Assembly (NCBI RefSeq): GCF_018760735.1
Contig: NZ_JAHHZN010000002.1
Span: 124,001-188,000 of the forward strand
Length of the DNA: 64,000 nucleotides
Direction: 5' to 3'
Source of the DNA: Hymenobacter piscis
Lineage (GTDB): Bacteria; Bacteroidota; Bacteroidia; Cytophagales; Hymenobacteraceae
The notes beneath the pieces were generated by a model that saw only the letters and a list, made by a program, of their open reading frames with translations, made no database searches and was not told where the DNA came from. The translations under genes and the position numbers were made by a program. The stretch's first letter is position 1, and each line of letters begins with the position of its first letter. Shown here piece after piece: positions 10,609 through 18,310 of the stretch.

Positions 10609-11562
10609 ATGCCTGCTCGCCCTCACGCACCTGGCCGCGTTGTAACCGATATTGATGTCGCCATCATTGGGGCTGGCAGTGCCGGGCTGAGCGCGGCCCT
10701 GGTGCTGGGCCGCTGCCTGCGCCGGGTGCTGGTGCTCGATGGCGGCGCGCCCCGCAACGCCCCTTCGCCCGCCGTGCAGGGCTTCCTGACCCGCGACGGC
10801 ACCCGGCCTGCCCAACTGCTGGAACTGGGTCGCGCGGAGCTTGCGGCGTATGAGTCGGTGGAGATAAAGCAAGCCCGGGTAACGGCCGTGCGCGTGTGCG
10901 GCAAGCACTTCGAGCTGACCCTGGAAGGGCCCACCGGCCGCCAGAGCACGCGCACGGCCCGCAAGGTACTGCTGGCCACTGGCGTGGAGGACGAGCTGCC
11001 GCCCATCAAGGGGATGCGGGATTTGTGGGGCCGGGGTGTGCTGCACTGCCCCTACTGCCACGGCTGGGAAGTGCGCGACCAGCCGGTGGCCGTGTACGGC
11101 CGGGCCAAGCTCGTGACCGGGCTGGCCCTACTCGTGAGCCGCTGGAGCCCCGATGTGGTAGTGTGCGTGGAAGACCCGGCCAACCTCACGGCGCACGCCC
11201 GCCGCCGCCTGCGCCGCCAGCGCATTACGGTGCGCGAGGAGCCCCTGGTGCGGCTGGAAGGCACTGCCGGCGGCGAGCTGCGCCACCTCGTGTTTGAAAC
11301 CGGCGCGAAGCTGGCCCGCGCGGCCTTGTTCATTCACGCCCACCAGCACCAGCGCAGCCCCCTGGCCGAGCAGCTGGGCTGCCGCCTCACCGGCAAGGGC
11401 GCCATCTGGGTGAGCAAGGAGCAGCAGACCACGGTGAAGGGCCTCTACGCGGCCGGCGACAACACGCCCGGTACCCAGCAGGCCATTCTGGCCGCCGCCG
11501 AGGGCAGCAAGGCCGCCATCAGCATCAACGAAACCCTCACCCGGGAAGAATGCCCCAAGTAG
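10609..11562 (+). CDS. Thioredoxin-reductase-like FAD/NAD(P) oxidoreductase
   Basis: 317 residues from the ATG at 10609; upstream in-frame codons are low-complexity and not conserved in type. The FAD-binding motif IGAGSAG is at about residues 19-25. A redox-active pair CPYC (Cys147, Cys150), followed by HGWE, lies in the NAD(P)-binding half, and the C-terminal FAD motif GLYAAGDN is present. In classical TrxB the disulphide is CATC. The CPYCHG form belongs to the low-molecular-weight TrxR-like branch that also contains the dithiol oxidases GliT/HlmI (CPFCHG). Substrate is unknown; a small-molecule or protein dithiol is possible. It stands alone between a terminator and the DUF5686 gene. Confidence 0.85.
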   Translation: MPARPHAPGRVVTDIDVAIIGAGSAGLSAALVLGRCLRRVLVLDGGAPRNAPSPAVQGFLTRDGTRPAQLLELGRAELAAYESVEIKQARVTAVRVCGKHFELTLEGPTGRQSTRTARKVLLATGVEDELPPIKGMRDLWGRGVLHCPYCHGWEVRDQPVAVYGRAKLVTGLALLVSRWSPDVVVCVEDPANLTAHARRRLRRQRITVREEPLVRLEGTAGGELRHLVFETGAKLARAALFIHAHQHQRSPLAEQLGCRLTGKGAIWVSKEQQTTVKGLYAAGDNTPGTQQAILAAAEGSKAAISINETLTREECPK

Positions 11563-11672
11563 GCCAGGGCCGGCGGGGGAACTTGCCGGGGTTGGCTGGG
11601 TTTTTCCCGCCGGGGGCGGTATCTTACTGCACCTAGCTTCCCGACCTCTGCCCGCGCCCTAGTTTATCCCGT

Positions 11673-14180
11673 ATGCGTCTTGCTTATCCGCTGTGCCTGT
11701 TGTTGCTCGTGCTCACTATTCCGGCGGGCTGGGCGCAACGCATTACGTTTAGCGGCCGCATCACGGAAGCCGACGGCAAGCCGGTTCCCTTCGCCTCAGT
11801 ATTCGTGCGCGGCACCAGCCAGGGCGCCACGGCCGATGAAAACGGCCGCTACCAGCTCACGCTCCCCGGCCCCGTGGACACGCTCACGGCCTCGGCCATC
11901 GGGTTTTCGGCCGTTAAAAAAGCCGTGTCCAGCAGCAAGGCCCAGCAAACCGTCAACTTTGCGCTGGGGGCCGGGGCGGTTTCACTGGGCGAGGTGATTG
12001 TGCGACCCCACGAAAACCCAGCCTACCGCATTCTGCGCCGGGTGCAGCAAAACAGGGCCCGCAACCAGAAAACCGAGCTGCTGGCCTACGAATACGACAG
12101 TTACGCCCGCAACGAGCTGCTGCTCAATAACCTGCCCGACCAGGTAAGCCGCCGCAAGCTGCTGCGCCAGATGACGGCCGTGGCCGACACCCTGGGCCTG
12201 GACCGCGACGCCAATGGCCGGCCCGTGGTGCCGGTTTTCGCCTCCGAGGTGCTCTCGCGTTTCTACCAGAACAACAACCCGCTGCGCCAGCGCGAGGAAG
12301 TGAGCAAAACCCAGATGCACGGCGCGGCGCCCCGCGAAGGCTCGGTGGTGTCGCAGGTGATGGGCTCCTCGTTTCAGGACTGGGACTTCTACCGCAACTG
12401 GATCCGCATCGTGGGCAAGGACTTTGTCTCGCCCATTGCCGAGGGCTGGAAATTTTCCTACGAGTACGAGCTGCAGGACTCGCTGCTGGTGGGCGACGAC
12501 TACTGCTATAAAATCAAGGTGACGCCGCGCCGGCCCCAGGATCTGGCTTTCAAGGGCACGATCTGGATTACCACCGATACCTACGCCCTGCGCCAGCTTG
12601 ATCTGGCCGTGAGCACCCAGGCCAACCTCAACTTCATTGAGCAGATTGCCGTCAGCCAGGAGCTGACGCCCACTGCGGCCGGTCCCTGGCTGCCCACCCG
12701 CACCCGGTTCGTTATCAGCATCAAGCCCTCCCAAGGCAGTACCGGCGTGCTGGCCCGCATCACTACGGTGTATTCCGGTTTCGTGGTAAACCAGGTGAAG
12801 CCCCTGCCCTTCTACGACAAGCCCCTGGAAGTAGCCGCCGACGCCTACGAGGTGCCGGCGGGCTTTTTCGCGGCCAACCGCCCTGATTCGCTCAGTCGCC
12901 AGGAGCAGCTCACGCTTACGGTGCTCGATACCGTGCGCCAGCTGCCGGCCGTGCGCTCCTTGCTGGAGCTGGCCGATGTTGTGGTGAACGGCTACTACCC
13001 GCTGGGCAAGGTGGATCTGGGCCCGATTCTGGCCACGCTCGGCTATAATAATATTGAGGGTCTGCGCCTGCGGGCGGGTTTCCGCACGTCCACGGAGTGG
13101 AGCCGCGACTGGCAGCTGCGGCCCTACGTGGCCTACGGCACCCAGGACGGGCGCTTCAAGTACGGCCTGCGCGTGCTGCGGGTACTGGACCGCCGCCACT
13201 GGACGGTGGCCAACTTCGAGCACCGCCATGACATCGACCAGATTGCCCTGCTCGACAACGATTACGCCCTCGAAAACCCCTTGTTTGAGGCGGCCGCGCG
13301 CCTGGGCAACATCAGCAGCAGCCGCCCCCTGCTGCGCGACCTGACCAGCGTGGCCGTGCAGTCGGATCTGTTCCGGGGCTTTACCCAGCGCGTGATGCTG
13401 CGCCGCCAGCAGTTTCAGCCGCTCTACCCCTTTGCCTACTACACCGGCGAGCCCCGCCCCGGCAACCCCACCCGCTCCGATTTCACCCTCTCCGAAATCG
13501 TGCTGGAATCGCGCTACGCCCGCGACGAAGTGCTGGTGGCCAACAACCAGAACCGGCGCACGGCCGTGGGCCTCAAGCGCTGGCCGGTACTCACGGTGCG
13601 CTACACGCTGGGTGTAAACAACCTGCTGGGCTCCGATTTCCGCTACCAGAAGTTCAACCTCCTCCTCGACCACAGCATCCGGCTGGGCCAGCTGGGCCGC
13701 ACTACTTACCGCCTCGACGCGGGCTACATCCCGAGCACGGTGCCTTACCCCCTGCTCAAAAGCCACCTGGGCAACCAGTCGGTGTTCTACAACGCGGGTG
13801 CCTACAACCTGATGCGCTACTTCGAGTTCGTGAGCGACCGGTACGCGGGCCTGCAGCTGGAGCACCAGTTCGGAGGCTTCATGCTCAATTCCCTGCCGGC
13901 CATCAGGCAGCTCAACTGGCGGCTGGTGGCCACCGGCAACCTGCTCTACGGCCGCGTGAGTGCCGCCAACCGCCAGATCACCCCTCCCACCGACCCGGTC
14001 AGCGGCCAGGCCCTGCCCACCTTCCAGTCGCTGGGCCGCGCGCCCTACGCCGAAGTAGGCTACGCGGTGGAGAACATTTTTAAAATCGTACGGGTTGACT
14101 TCCTGCACCGCCTCACCTACCGAACCGCGCCCGATGCGCGTACCTTTGGGGTGAAAGTGAGCCTGAAGTTCAGCCTATAA
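11673..14180 (+). CDS. DUF5686 outer-membrane protein with carboxypeptidase regulatory-like domain
   Basis: 835 residues with signal peptide (MRLAYPLCLLLLVLTIPAGWAQ). An N-terminal CarboxypepD_reg-like sandwich (about 23-110; FSGRITEADGKPVPFASVFVRGT, then TADENGRYQL) is followed by a long DUF5686 region that ends in beta-strand-like alternating segments and a final SLKFSL, typical of an outer-membrane barrel. This family is common in Bacteroidota and resembles TonB receptors at its N-terminus but lacks a plug. Function is unknown; outer-membrane location is inferred. Its start lies 110 bp after the oxidoreductase and it is probably transcribed separately. Confidence 0.85.
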   Translation: MRLAYPLCLLLLVLTIPAGWAQRITFSGRITEADGKPVPFASVFVRGTSQGATADENGRYQLTLPGPVDTLTASAIGFSAVKKAVSSSKAQQTVNFALGAGAVSLGEVIVRPHENPAYRILRRVQQNRARNQKTELLAYEYDSYARNELLLNNLPDQVSRRKLLRQMTAVADTLGLDRDANGRPVVPVFASEVLSRFYQNNNPLRQREEVSKTQMHGAAPREGSVVSQVMGSSFQDWDFYRNWIRIVGKDFVSPIAEGWKFSYEYELQDSLLVGDDYCYKIKVTPRRPQDLAFKGTIWITTDTYALRQLDLAVSTQANLNFIEQIAVSQELTPTAAGPWLPTRTRFVISIKPSQGSTGVLARITTVYSGFVVNQVKPLPFYDKPLEVAADAYEVPAGFFAANRPDSLSRQEQLTLTVLDTVRQLPAVRSLLELADVVVNGYYPLGKVDLGPILATLGYNNIEGLRLRAGFRTSTEWSRDWQLRPYVAYGTQDGRFKYGLRVLRVLDRRHWTVANFEHRHDIDQIALLDNDYALENPLFEAAARLGNISSSRPLLRDLTSVAVQSDLFRGFTQRVMLRRQQFQPLYPFAYYTGEPRPGNPTRSDFTLSEIVLESRYARDEVLVANNQNRRTAVGLKRWPVLTVRYTLGVNNLLGSDFRYQKFNLLLDHSIRLGQLGRTTYRLDAGYIPSTVPYPLLKSHLGNQSVFYNAGAYNLMRYFEFVSDRYAGLQLEHQFGGFMLNSLPAIRQLNWRLVATGNLLYGRVSAANRQITPPTDPVSGQALPTFQSLGRAPYAEVGYAVENIFKIVRVDFLHRLTYRTAPDARTFGVKVSLKFSL

Positions 14181-14192
14181 TTTAATGTGTCT

Positions 14193-14276
14193 GAATGTAG
14201 GCAATGTGCAGAATGTGAAAATCTGGTAGCATATGCGTCTCACCACCTTTTTGCATTCCGCACATTGCTCACATTC
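14193..14276. repeat. Imperfect 23-bp inverted repeat after the DUF5686 gene
   Basis: Arms 14193-14215 and 14254-14276 (core GCAATGTGC) match at 20 of 23 positions around a 38-nt loop. There is no T-run. It could act as a hairpin terminator or be a member of the dispersed palindromes seen elsewhere in the window. Confidence 0.65.
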
Positions 14277-14306
14277 GTTTACCACGTTCCGCCCAGTTGA
14301 GAATAC

Positions 14307-14582
14307 ATGCCTAAGTACGAAGTTGCCAATCTGAGTCTGGCCGAGGCCACCCGCCACGCGCCCTTCATCGACTACGCCCGCTGCATCGACGCCGCCCAGC
14401 GCCCCTACAACCACGCCGGCGACTGGCCCCGCCAGGGCCAGCTCTACCCCGTGCGCACCGTGGATTCGCGCACTGAGGGCATGCCCCTGATCCACGTCCT
14501 CGGCTTCGAGGGCGAGGCCCCCTATTACAACGCCTTCGCCCCCCACCGCTTCGAAATCCTGCTCACAGTGTGGTTGAATTAG
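14307..14582 (+). CDS. Small conserved-looking protein of unknown function
   Basis: 91 residues, soluble, no signal peptide, with balanced composition. I do not recognise a family. It contains the stretch YYNAFAPHRFEILLTVWLN at the C-terminus, and its stop codon falls at the edge of the inverted repeat that begins at 14581. It lies between an imperfect palindrome and a long hairpin, with no operon partner on the same strand. The coding frame has the window's normal GC-rich third-position usage, which supports a real gene. Confidence 0.6.
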   Translation: MPKYEVANLSLAEATRHAPFIDYARCIDAAQRPYNHAGDWPRQGQLYPVRTVDSRTEGMPLIHVLGFEGEAPYYNAFAPHRFEILLTVWLN

Positions 14583-14702
14583 GTGAGGTGGTGAAATGGT
14601 GAAATGGTGAGTTTGATGTTCGGCTGGTCCTGCTTGCGCTACTTGCGCCTTTAGGTCCGCTGAACATCAAACTCACCATTTCACTATCTCACCACCTCAC
14701 CT
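14581..14702. repeat. Long inverted repeat, family C copy 1
   Basis: Arms 14581-14624 and 14659-14702 (44 bp each) match at 41 positions and contain GGTGAAATGGTGAG. The loop holds TTGCGCT and TTGCGCC separated by three bases, as does the second copy at 43711-43831. The right arm contains the stop codon of the cyclase gene on the minus strand. Confidence 0.85.
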
Positions 14703-15459
14703 CATACAGCACCGGCTTGCTGGGACTGGCGTCGAGTTCGAGGCTGGTGATCTGGAGGTTGAGCAGGAACAGGCCGTCTTCCACGGCGTCGGGCACGAAG
14801 ATGAGTTCGGTGATGGTGGCGGCCTGGCGGGTGGCGTGGGGGTACTGCCAGAAGGCGTGGTGGGCCAGCAGCCGGCCGCCGTCCTCTTCGCGGTCGACGC
14901 TGGGCAAATCCAGGAGCAGGTGCTCGATGTGCTGCTGGGCCAGGTATTCGGCCAGGGCGGGTTCCAGGTAGGTGGGGTTGGTGCCGGAGTAGTGGCGGGT
15001 GCGCTTGGCGCGGTGGTTGGGCAGGGTGCGCAGAATCAGGGCTTCGGGCCGCACGGCCGCGGCGGGGCCACCCTCCAGCTCCCGCTGCACATCGGCCAGC
15101 ATCACTACTTCGTCGCCGTTGGGCTGGGGCCGGGGCTGCACCGATACCAGCCGGGCCACGAACAGGAAGCGGCGCAGGCAACGGTTGAGCGTAGCCCCCG
15201 GCTCGGCCGAAATATGGCCGTAGCACTCGGTATGCGTACCGTTGCCGTGGGGCGTGATGTGCACGCGCTGGTAGTTGGTACTGCCCCCGGCGGCTACGCT
15301 GCCCACAAAATCACCCACCCGAATCACGTCGAACTGCACTGGCTCGGCCCAGAAGCAGTTCACCTGCTGCCCGCCCGGGGCCAGGGGCAGGGAAATATCC
15401 AGGGGCTCGTGGGGGTTGAAGCTGAACGTGCGGCCCTGGTGCGGATACGTGGCGAGCAT
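14689..15459 (-). CDS. Cyclase-family (kynurenine-formamidase-like) hydrolase
   Basis: 256 residues from the ATG at 15459; upstream codons would be translated from a tandem repeat and are rejected. The metal-binding signature of the cyclase/formamidase family (HxGTHxDxPxH) is present in variant form as HGNGTHTECYGH, preceded by QRVHITPHG. Later motifs DLPSVDREEDGG and HHAFW also fit the family, which hydrolyses arylformamides or related amides using a divalent metal. The usual Asp and Pro of the signature are replaced by Glu and Tyr, so substrate and activity are uncertain. The gene ends inside a long inverted-repeat arm. Confidence 0.75.
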   Translation of the reverse strand: MLATYPHQGRTFSFNPHEPLDISLPLAPGGQQVNCFWAEPVQFDVIRVGDFVGSVAAGGSTNYQRVHITPHGNGTHTECYGHISAEPGATLNRCLRRFLFVARLVSVQPRPQPNGDEVVMLADVQRELEGGPAAAVRPEALILRTLPNHRAKRTRHYSGTNPTYLEPALAEYLAQQHIEHLLLDLPSVDREEDGGRLLAHHAFWQYPHATRQAATITELIFVPDAVEDGLFLLNLQITSLELDASPSKPVLYEVRW

Positions 15460-15469
15460 GGGTTTTGGG

Positions 15470-15508
15470 GTGAGGAGGTGAGGAGGTGAGGAGGTGAGGA
15501 GGTGATGA
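15470..15508. repeat. 8-bp tandem repeat
   Basis: Four contiguous copies of GTGAGGAG plus a partial fifth lie just upstream of the cyclase start. A complementary pyrimidine-rich stretch (CACCTCCTC) lies at about 15664-15694, so this also forms the outer arm of the palindrome at 15521-15647. Confidence 0.8.
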
Positions 15509-15520
15509 AGAAGCAACAAA

Positions 15521-15647
15521 GAACGTCATGCTGAGCGAAGGCGCAGCCGCAGTCGAAGCATCTCGACTGCTTCGTTGCAATCAGTGGAGTTAGCATTGCG
15601 GTAGAGATGCTTCGACTCCGGCTGCGCCTTCGCTCAGCATGACGTTC
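15521..15647. repeat. Long inverted repeat, family A copy 1
   Basis: Arms 15521-15564 and 15604-15647 match at 43 of 44 positions. Ends read GAACGTCATGCTGAGC and its complement. The right half shares an extended identical stretch (including GTTAGCATTGCGG and AGATGCTTCG) with the copy at 48703-48801. It sits between two minus-strand genes. Confidence 0.9.
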
Positions 15648-15677
15648 TATTCCTCGCCCCATCACCTCCTCGCCCCA

Positions 15678-16340
15678 TCACCCCATTACCTCCTCACCCT
15701 CTACTTCTAACCCATTCAGAATCCGGGCGATTTGGCGGGCGTGGCTGACGACCATGAAGTGGCCGCCGCCGGGGATGAGGTACTCCACGGGCGTGGGGCC
15801 GGGCGGGAAAACGCGGTCCTGGGTGCCCAGAATCTGGATGCTGCGGCCCACGGAGGTGCTGTCCCAGTGCAGGAGCCGGGCAATGGCCCAGCGGGTGTAG
15901 CGCGGCTCCATGTCGCGGAGGATGCGCTTGAACAGCCGGTACTCGCCCCCGCCCTTCACCCCGAAATACCACTGCCCGGCCCGCGGAAACAGCTTCAGGG
16001 CCTGGGGCGGCAACAGGCGGTACAGGCCGGTGGCCCGCACCAGCTTCAGCAGGGGCGGCAGGCAGCTGGCATCGGGAATGCTGCTGATGAGCACCGTGCG
16101 CAGCTTCGGCCGCAACCGGTTGATTTCCAACCCCACCACGCCGCCAAACGACACGCCCACCAGCCACCCGGCAGCATCGGGCGGAATGGCCTCCGCCATC
16201 CGGGCCGCGTAGTGCGGCAGCGTTTCGTCGTCCGATTCGGGGGGCAGCCAGGGCAGCAGCTGCGTTTCGCCGTGCAGGCGCGGCGCCAGCTGCCGGAACA
16301 CCCGCTCATCGGCCCCCAAACCCGGAATCAGGTAGAACAT
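15678..16340 (-). CDS. Alpha/beta hydrolase
   Basis: 220 residues. The nucleophile elbow GVSFGG and oxyanion-side motif MFYLIPGLGADERVF at the N-terminus identify the alpha/beta hydrolase fold. A late GGGHFMVVSHARQIARIL supplies the catalytic histidine, and GTQDRVFPP the acid. No signal peptide, so cytoplasmic. Substrate cannot be assigned. The start lies 5 bp after the stop of the acidic protein at 16346-16837, implying translational coupling. The stop lies in the outer arm of a composite inverted repeat, so the last few residues (EGEEVMG) are encoded by repeat sequence. Confidence 0.8.
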   Translation of the reverse strand: MFYLIPGLGADERVFRQLAPRLHGETQLLPWLPPESDDETLPHYAARMAEAIPPDAAGWLVGVSFGGVVGLEINRLRPKLRTVLISSIPDASCLPPLLKLVRATGLYRLLPPQALKLFPRAGQWYFGVKGGGEYRLFKRILRDMEPRYTRWAIARLLHWDSTSVGRSIQILGTQDRVFPPGPTPVEYLIPGGGHFMVVSHARQIARILNGLEVEGEEVMG

Positions 16341-16345
16341 AGAAA

Positions 16346-16837
16346 TCAGGGCTCTACGCGCAAAAATACGTCTTCGAGGTAGAAGATATTGTGGGGCTGG
16401 CCGGATTCAAATTCGTCGGCGTCTTCGCTGTCGGCGTTCATGCTGATGTCGAAGGAATCGTCCTCGGCCTCCTCATCTTCGTCGCCGAACAGCTCATCGG
16501 CGGGGTAGGTGCAGGAGAGCTTGAGGGCCACGTTGGGCAGGGGCACGGGCGGGTCGGCTTCGGTACTGTACTCGAGCAGGCAGGGCCACTCGCGCACGGT
16601 AGCCAAGGCATCGGCCACGTCTTCCTGCAGGGCCTCGGTGCGGGCGCCGGCCAGGCGCAGCATCAGGTCGAGCTGCTGAAACGTGAGGCCCAGGTGAAAA
16701 AAGTGGGGCTCCTGGTCGAAAAACGTGGTGGCCCAGATGGTCACGTCGTCGGAGTTATCGAACACGATGGCCGTGAGCTGCACCTGTTCGATGAAGAAAT
16801 CCGTATCGTCGGCCAGCGCGTCAATCAGTCGTCTCAT
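16346..16837 (-). CDS. Acidic protein of unknown function
   Basis: 163 residues from ATG 16837 (MRRLIDALADD). The C-terminal third is strongly acidic (GDEDEEAEDDSFDI, ADSEDADEFESG). No family recognised. The body (FFIEQVQLTAIVFDNSDDVTIWATTFFDQEPHFF, split here only for reference) looks like a compact alpha-beta domain. It is the first gene of a two-gene unit with the alpha/beta hydrolase. A longer upstream reading is rejected because it would run through low-complexity codons into hemW. Confidence 0.6.
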   Translation of the reverse strand: MRRLIDALADDTDFFIEQVQLTAIVFDNSDDVTIWATTFFDQEPHFFHLGLTFQQLDLMLRLAGARTEALQEDVADALATVREWPCLLEYSTEADPPVPLPNVALKLSCTYPADELFGDEDEEAEDDSFDISMNADSEDADEFESGQPHNIFYLEDVFLRVEP

Positions 16838-16976
16838 AATCACTAAGTTGGCAGACGAACCCCTGGGGGAGAACCGGCCCGGCAGGCCGCAGGTGCCGTA
16901 GCCCTTTCCCAAAGAAAGAAGAAAACCCGAAAAACGCCGCCAGTGGCCGCCCAAAACCCCGGCCCGCCGGCTCGCT

Positions 16977-18110
16977 CTATTCCTGGAACAGCTCCAGGGT
17001 GATGTGGTCGGCCAGGAGCTTGCCGGCGTCGGTGAGGCGGAGCCAGCCGCCCGCCAGGGTGGCCAGGCCGGTGGCCTGCAGGTGGGCCAGGTAAGCCGCC
17101 CGGGCGGCGGGCAGATCCACACCCAGCTCGTCGCGCAGGCGGGCCAAGTCGCAGCCGCGGGCGGTGCGCAGGCTGGTCATCAGGTACTCGTTGGCCTGGT
17201 CGCGGGAACTCAGGATTTCTTCGGTGGCGGGCACGGTACCTTCCTCGAGCACGGCCGCTACGTAGCGCGGGTTGTTGGCCACCGCGTACTGCCGGCTGTG
17301 GCCGTTGAAGGAGTGGGCGCTCGGCCCCAGCCCCAGGTAGGGCACCCCGCCCCAGTAGGCCGAGTTGTGGCGCGACTCGCGGCCGGGCCGGCAGAAGTTG
17401 CTGATTTCGTACTGCTGGTAGCCGTGGCGGGCCATTTCGGTGAGCAGCAGCTCAAACTGCCGGGCCACGAACTCGTCGGGCGGGGCCAGGAATTTGCCCT
17501 TGCGCAGCTGGCGGCCGAACACGGTATCGGGCTCGATGGTGAGGGCGTAGCAGGAGAGGTGGGGCACGCCGAGGGCGAAGGCGGCGGCCATGTCCTGCTC
17601 CCAGATGCCGTGGTCGGGCGCGGGCACCCCGTAAATCAAATCCACCGAAATATTTTCGAAGCCCGCGTCCTGGGCCCGGCGCACCGCCGCCCCCGACTCC
17701 TGGGCCGAGTGGGCCCGGTTCATCAGCCGCAGATGCGGCTCGTGGAAACTCTGGAGCCCGATGCTGAGCCGGTTCACGGGCGAGGCCGCCAGCTCCCGCA
17801 CCTTGGCCGGCGTGAGGTCGTCGGGGTTGGCTTCGAGGGTAATTTCCACGTCCGGGGCCACCGCAAACCGCGCGAAAATGGCCGAGAGCAGGGTATCGAG
17901 CTCGGCCGCCGTGAGCAGGGAGGGCGTGCCGCCCCCGAAGTAAATGGTGTTCACCGGCGCGCCGGGCGCCAGGTACCCGGCCCGCAGGTCCATTTCCTTC
18001 ACCAGCGCTTCCACCAGCCGCTCCTTCAGGCCCATGCTGGTGCTGAAGTGAAAGTCGCAGTAGTGGCAGGCCTGCTTACAGAAGGGAATATGGAGGTAGA
18101 TGCCGGACAA
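16977..18110 (-). CDS. hemW: HemW, radical SAM haem chaperone
   Basis: The radical SAM cluster motif CxxxCxxC is present as CKQACHYC (Cys11, Cys15, Cys18 with the start used here), followed by the SAM-binding glycine motif YFGGGTPS and the family signature NRLSIGLQSF. HemW transfers haem to target proteins and was long misannotated as oxygen-independent coproporphyrinogen oxidase. No ATG fits. TTG at 18110 gives a 377-residue protein starting SGIYLHIPFC, the usual HemW N-terminus and length. An earlier TTG at 18161 would add 17 residues encoded largely by an inverted repeat. The gene is divergent from the Omp85-family gene. Confidence 0.9.
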   Translation of the reverse strand: MSGIYLHIPFCKQACHYCDFHFSTSMGLKERLVEALVKEMDLRAGYLAPGAPVNTIYFGGGTPSLLTAAELDTLLSAIFARFAVAPDVEITLEANPDDLTPAKVRELAASPVNRLSIGLQSFHEPHLRLMNRAHSAQESGAAVRRAQDAGFENISVDLIYGVPAPDHGIWEQDMAAAFALGVPHLSCYALTIEPDTVFGRQLRKGKFLAPPDEFVARQFELLLTEMARHGYQQYEISNFCRPGRESRHNSAYWGGVPYLGLGPSAHSFNGHSRQYAVANNPRYVAAVLEEGTVPATEEILSSRDQANEYLMTSLRTARGCDLARLRDELGVDLPAARAAYLAHLQATGLATLAGGWLRLTDAGKLLADHITLELFQE

Positions 18111-18126
18111 AGCGGGAGGAGTGGGT

Positions 18127-18254
18127 GTGGCACGGACTTCAACCCGTAGCCCAAAAGTCAAGAATGGGAAAACCAGCCCGGAAAATCAGCGCCGGAGCAC
18201 CAAGCGGCGAAAACAGGTGGGCTGGTGCGGGCTACGGACTAAAGTCCGTGCCAC
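18127..18254. repeat. Inverted repeat, family B copy 1
   Basis: Arms 18127-18152 and 18229-18254 (26 bp) carry GTGGCACGGACTT and the complement of CCGTAGCCC. The same words, slightly diverged, form the palindrome at 53003-53112. It occupies the divergent hemW/Omp85 intergenic region. Confidence 0.85.
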
Positions 18255-18310
18255 CGCGAAAAAGTATCTTCGGGAAATTAAACGCGGCGTTTCGCGTTGC
18301 CTGGTTACAA

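Noticed and set aside
11982..14108. 708-codon frame antisense to the DUF5686 gene
   Set aside because: Composition is Gly/Ala/His/Gln-rich with no domain, a mirror of GC-rich codons of the real gene.
15470..15508. Tandem 8-bp repeat considered as a CRISPR-like array
   Set aside because: Units are contiguous without spacers, only 8 bp long, and pair with a complementary stretch downstream; no cas genes are present.
18111..18161. TTG at 18161 as start of HemW
   Set aside because: The 17 added residues are encoded partly by a family B repeat and precede the conserved HemW N-terminus; TTG 18110 gives the usual length.
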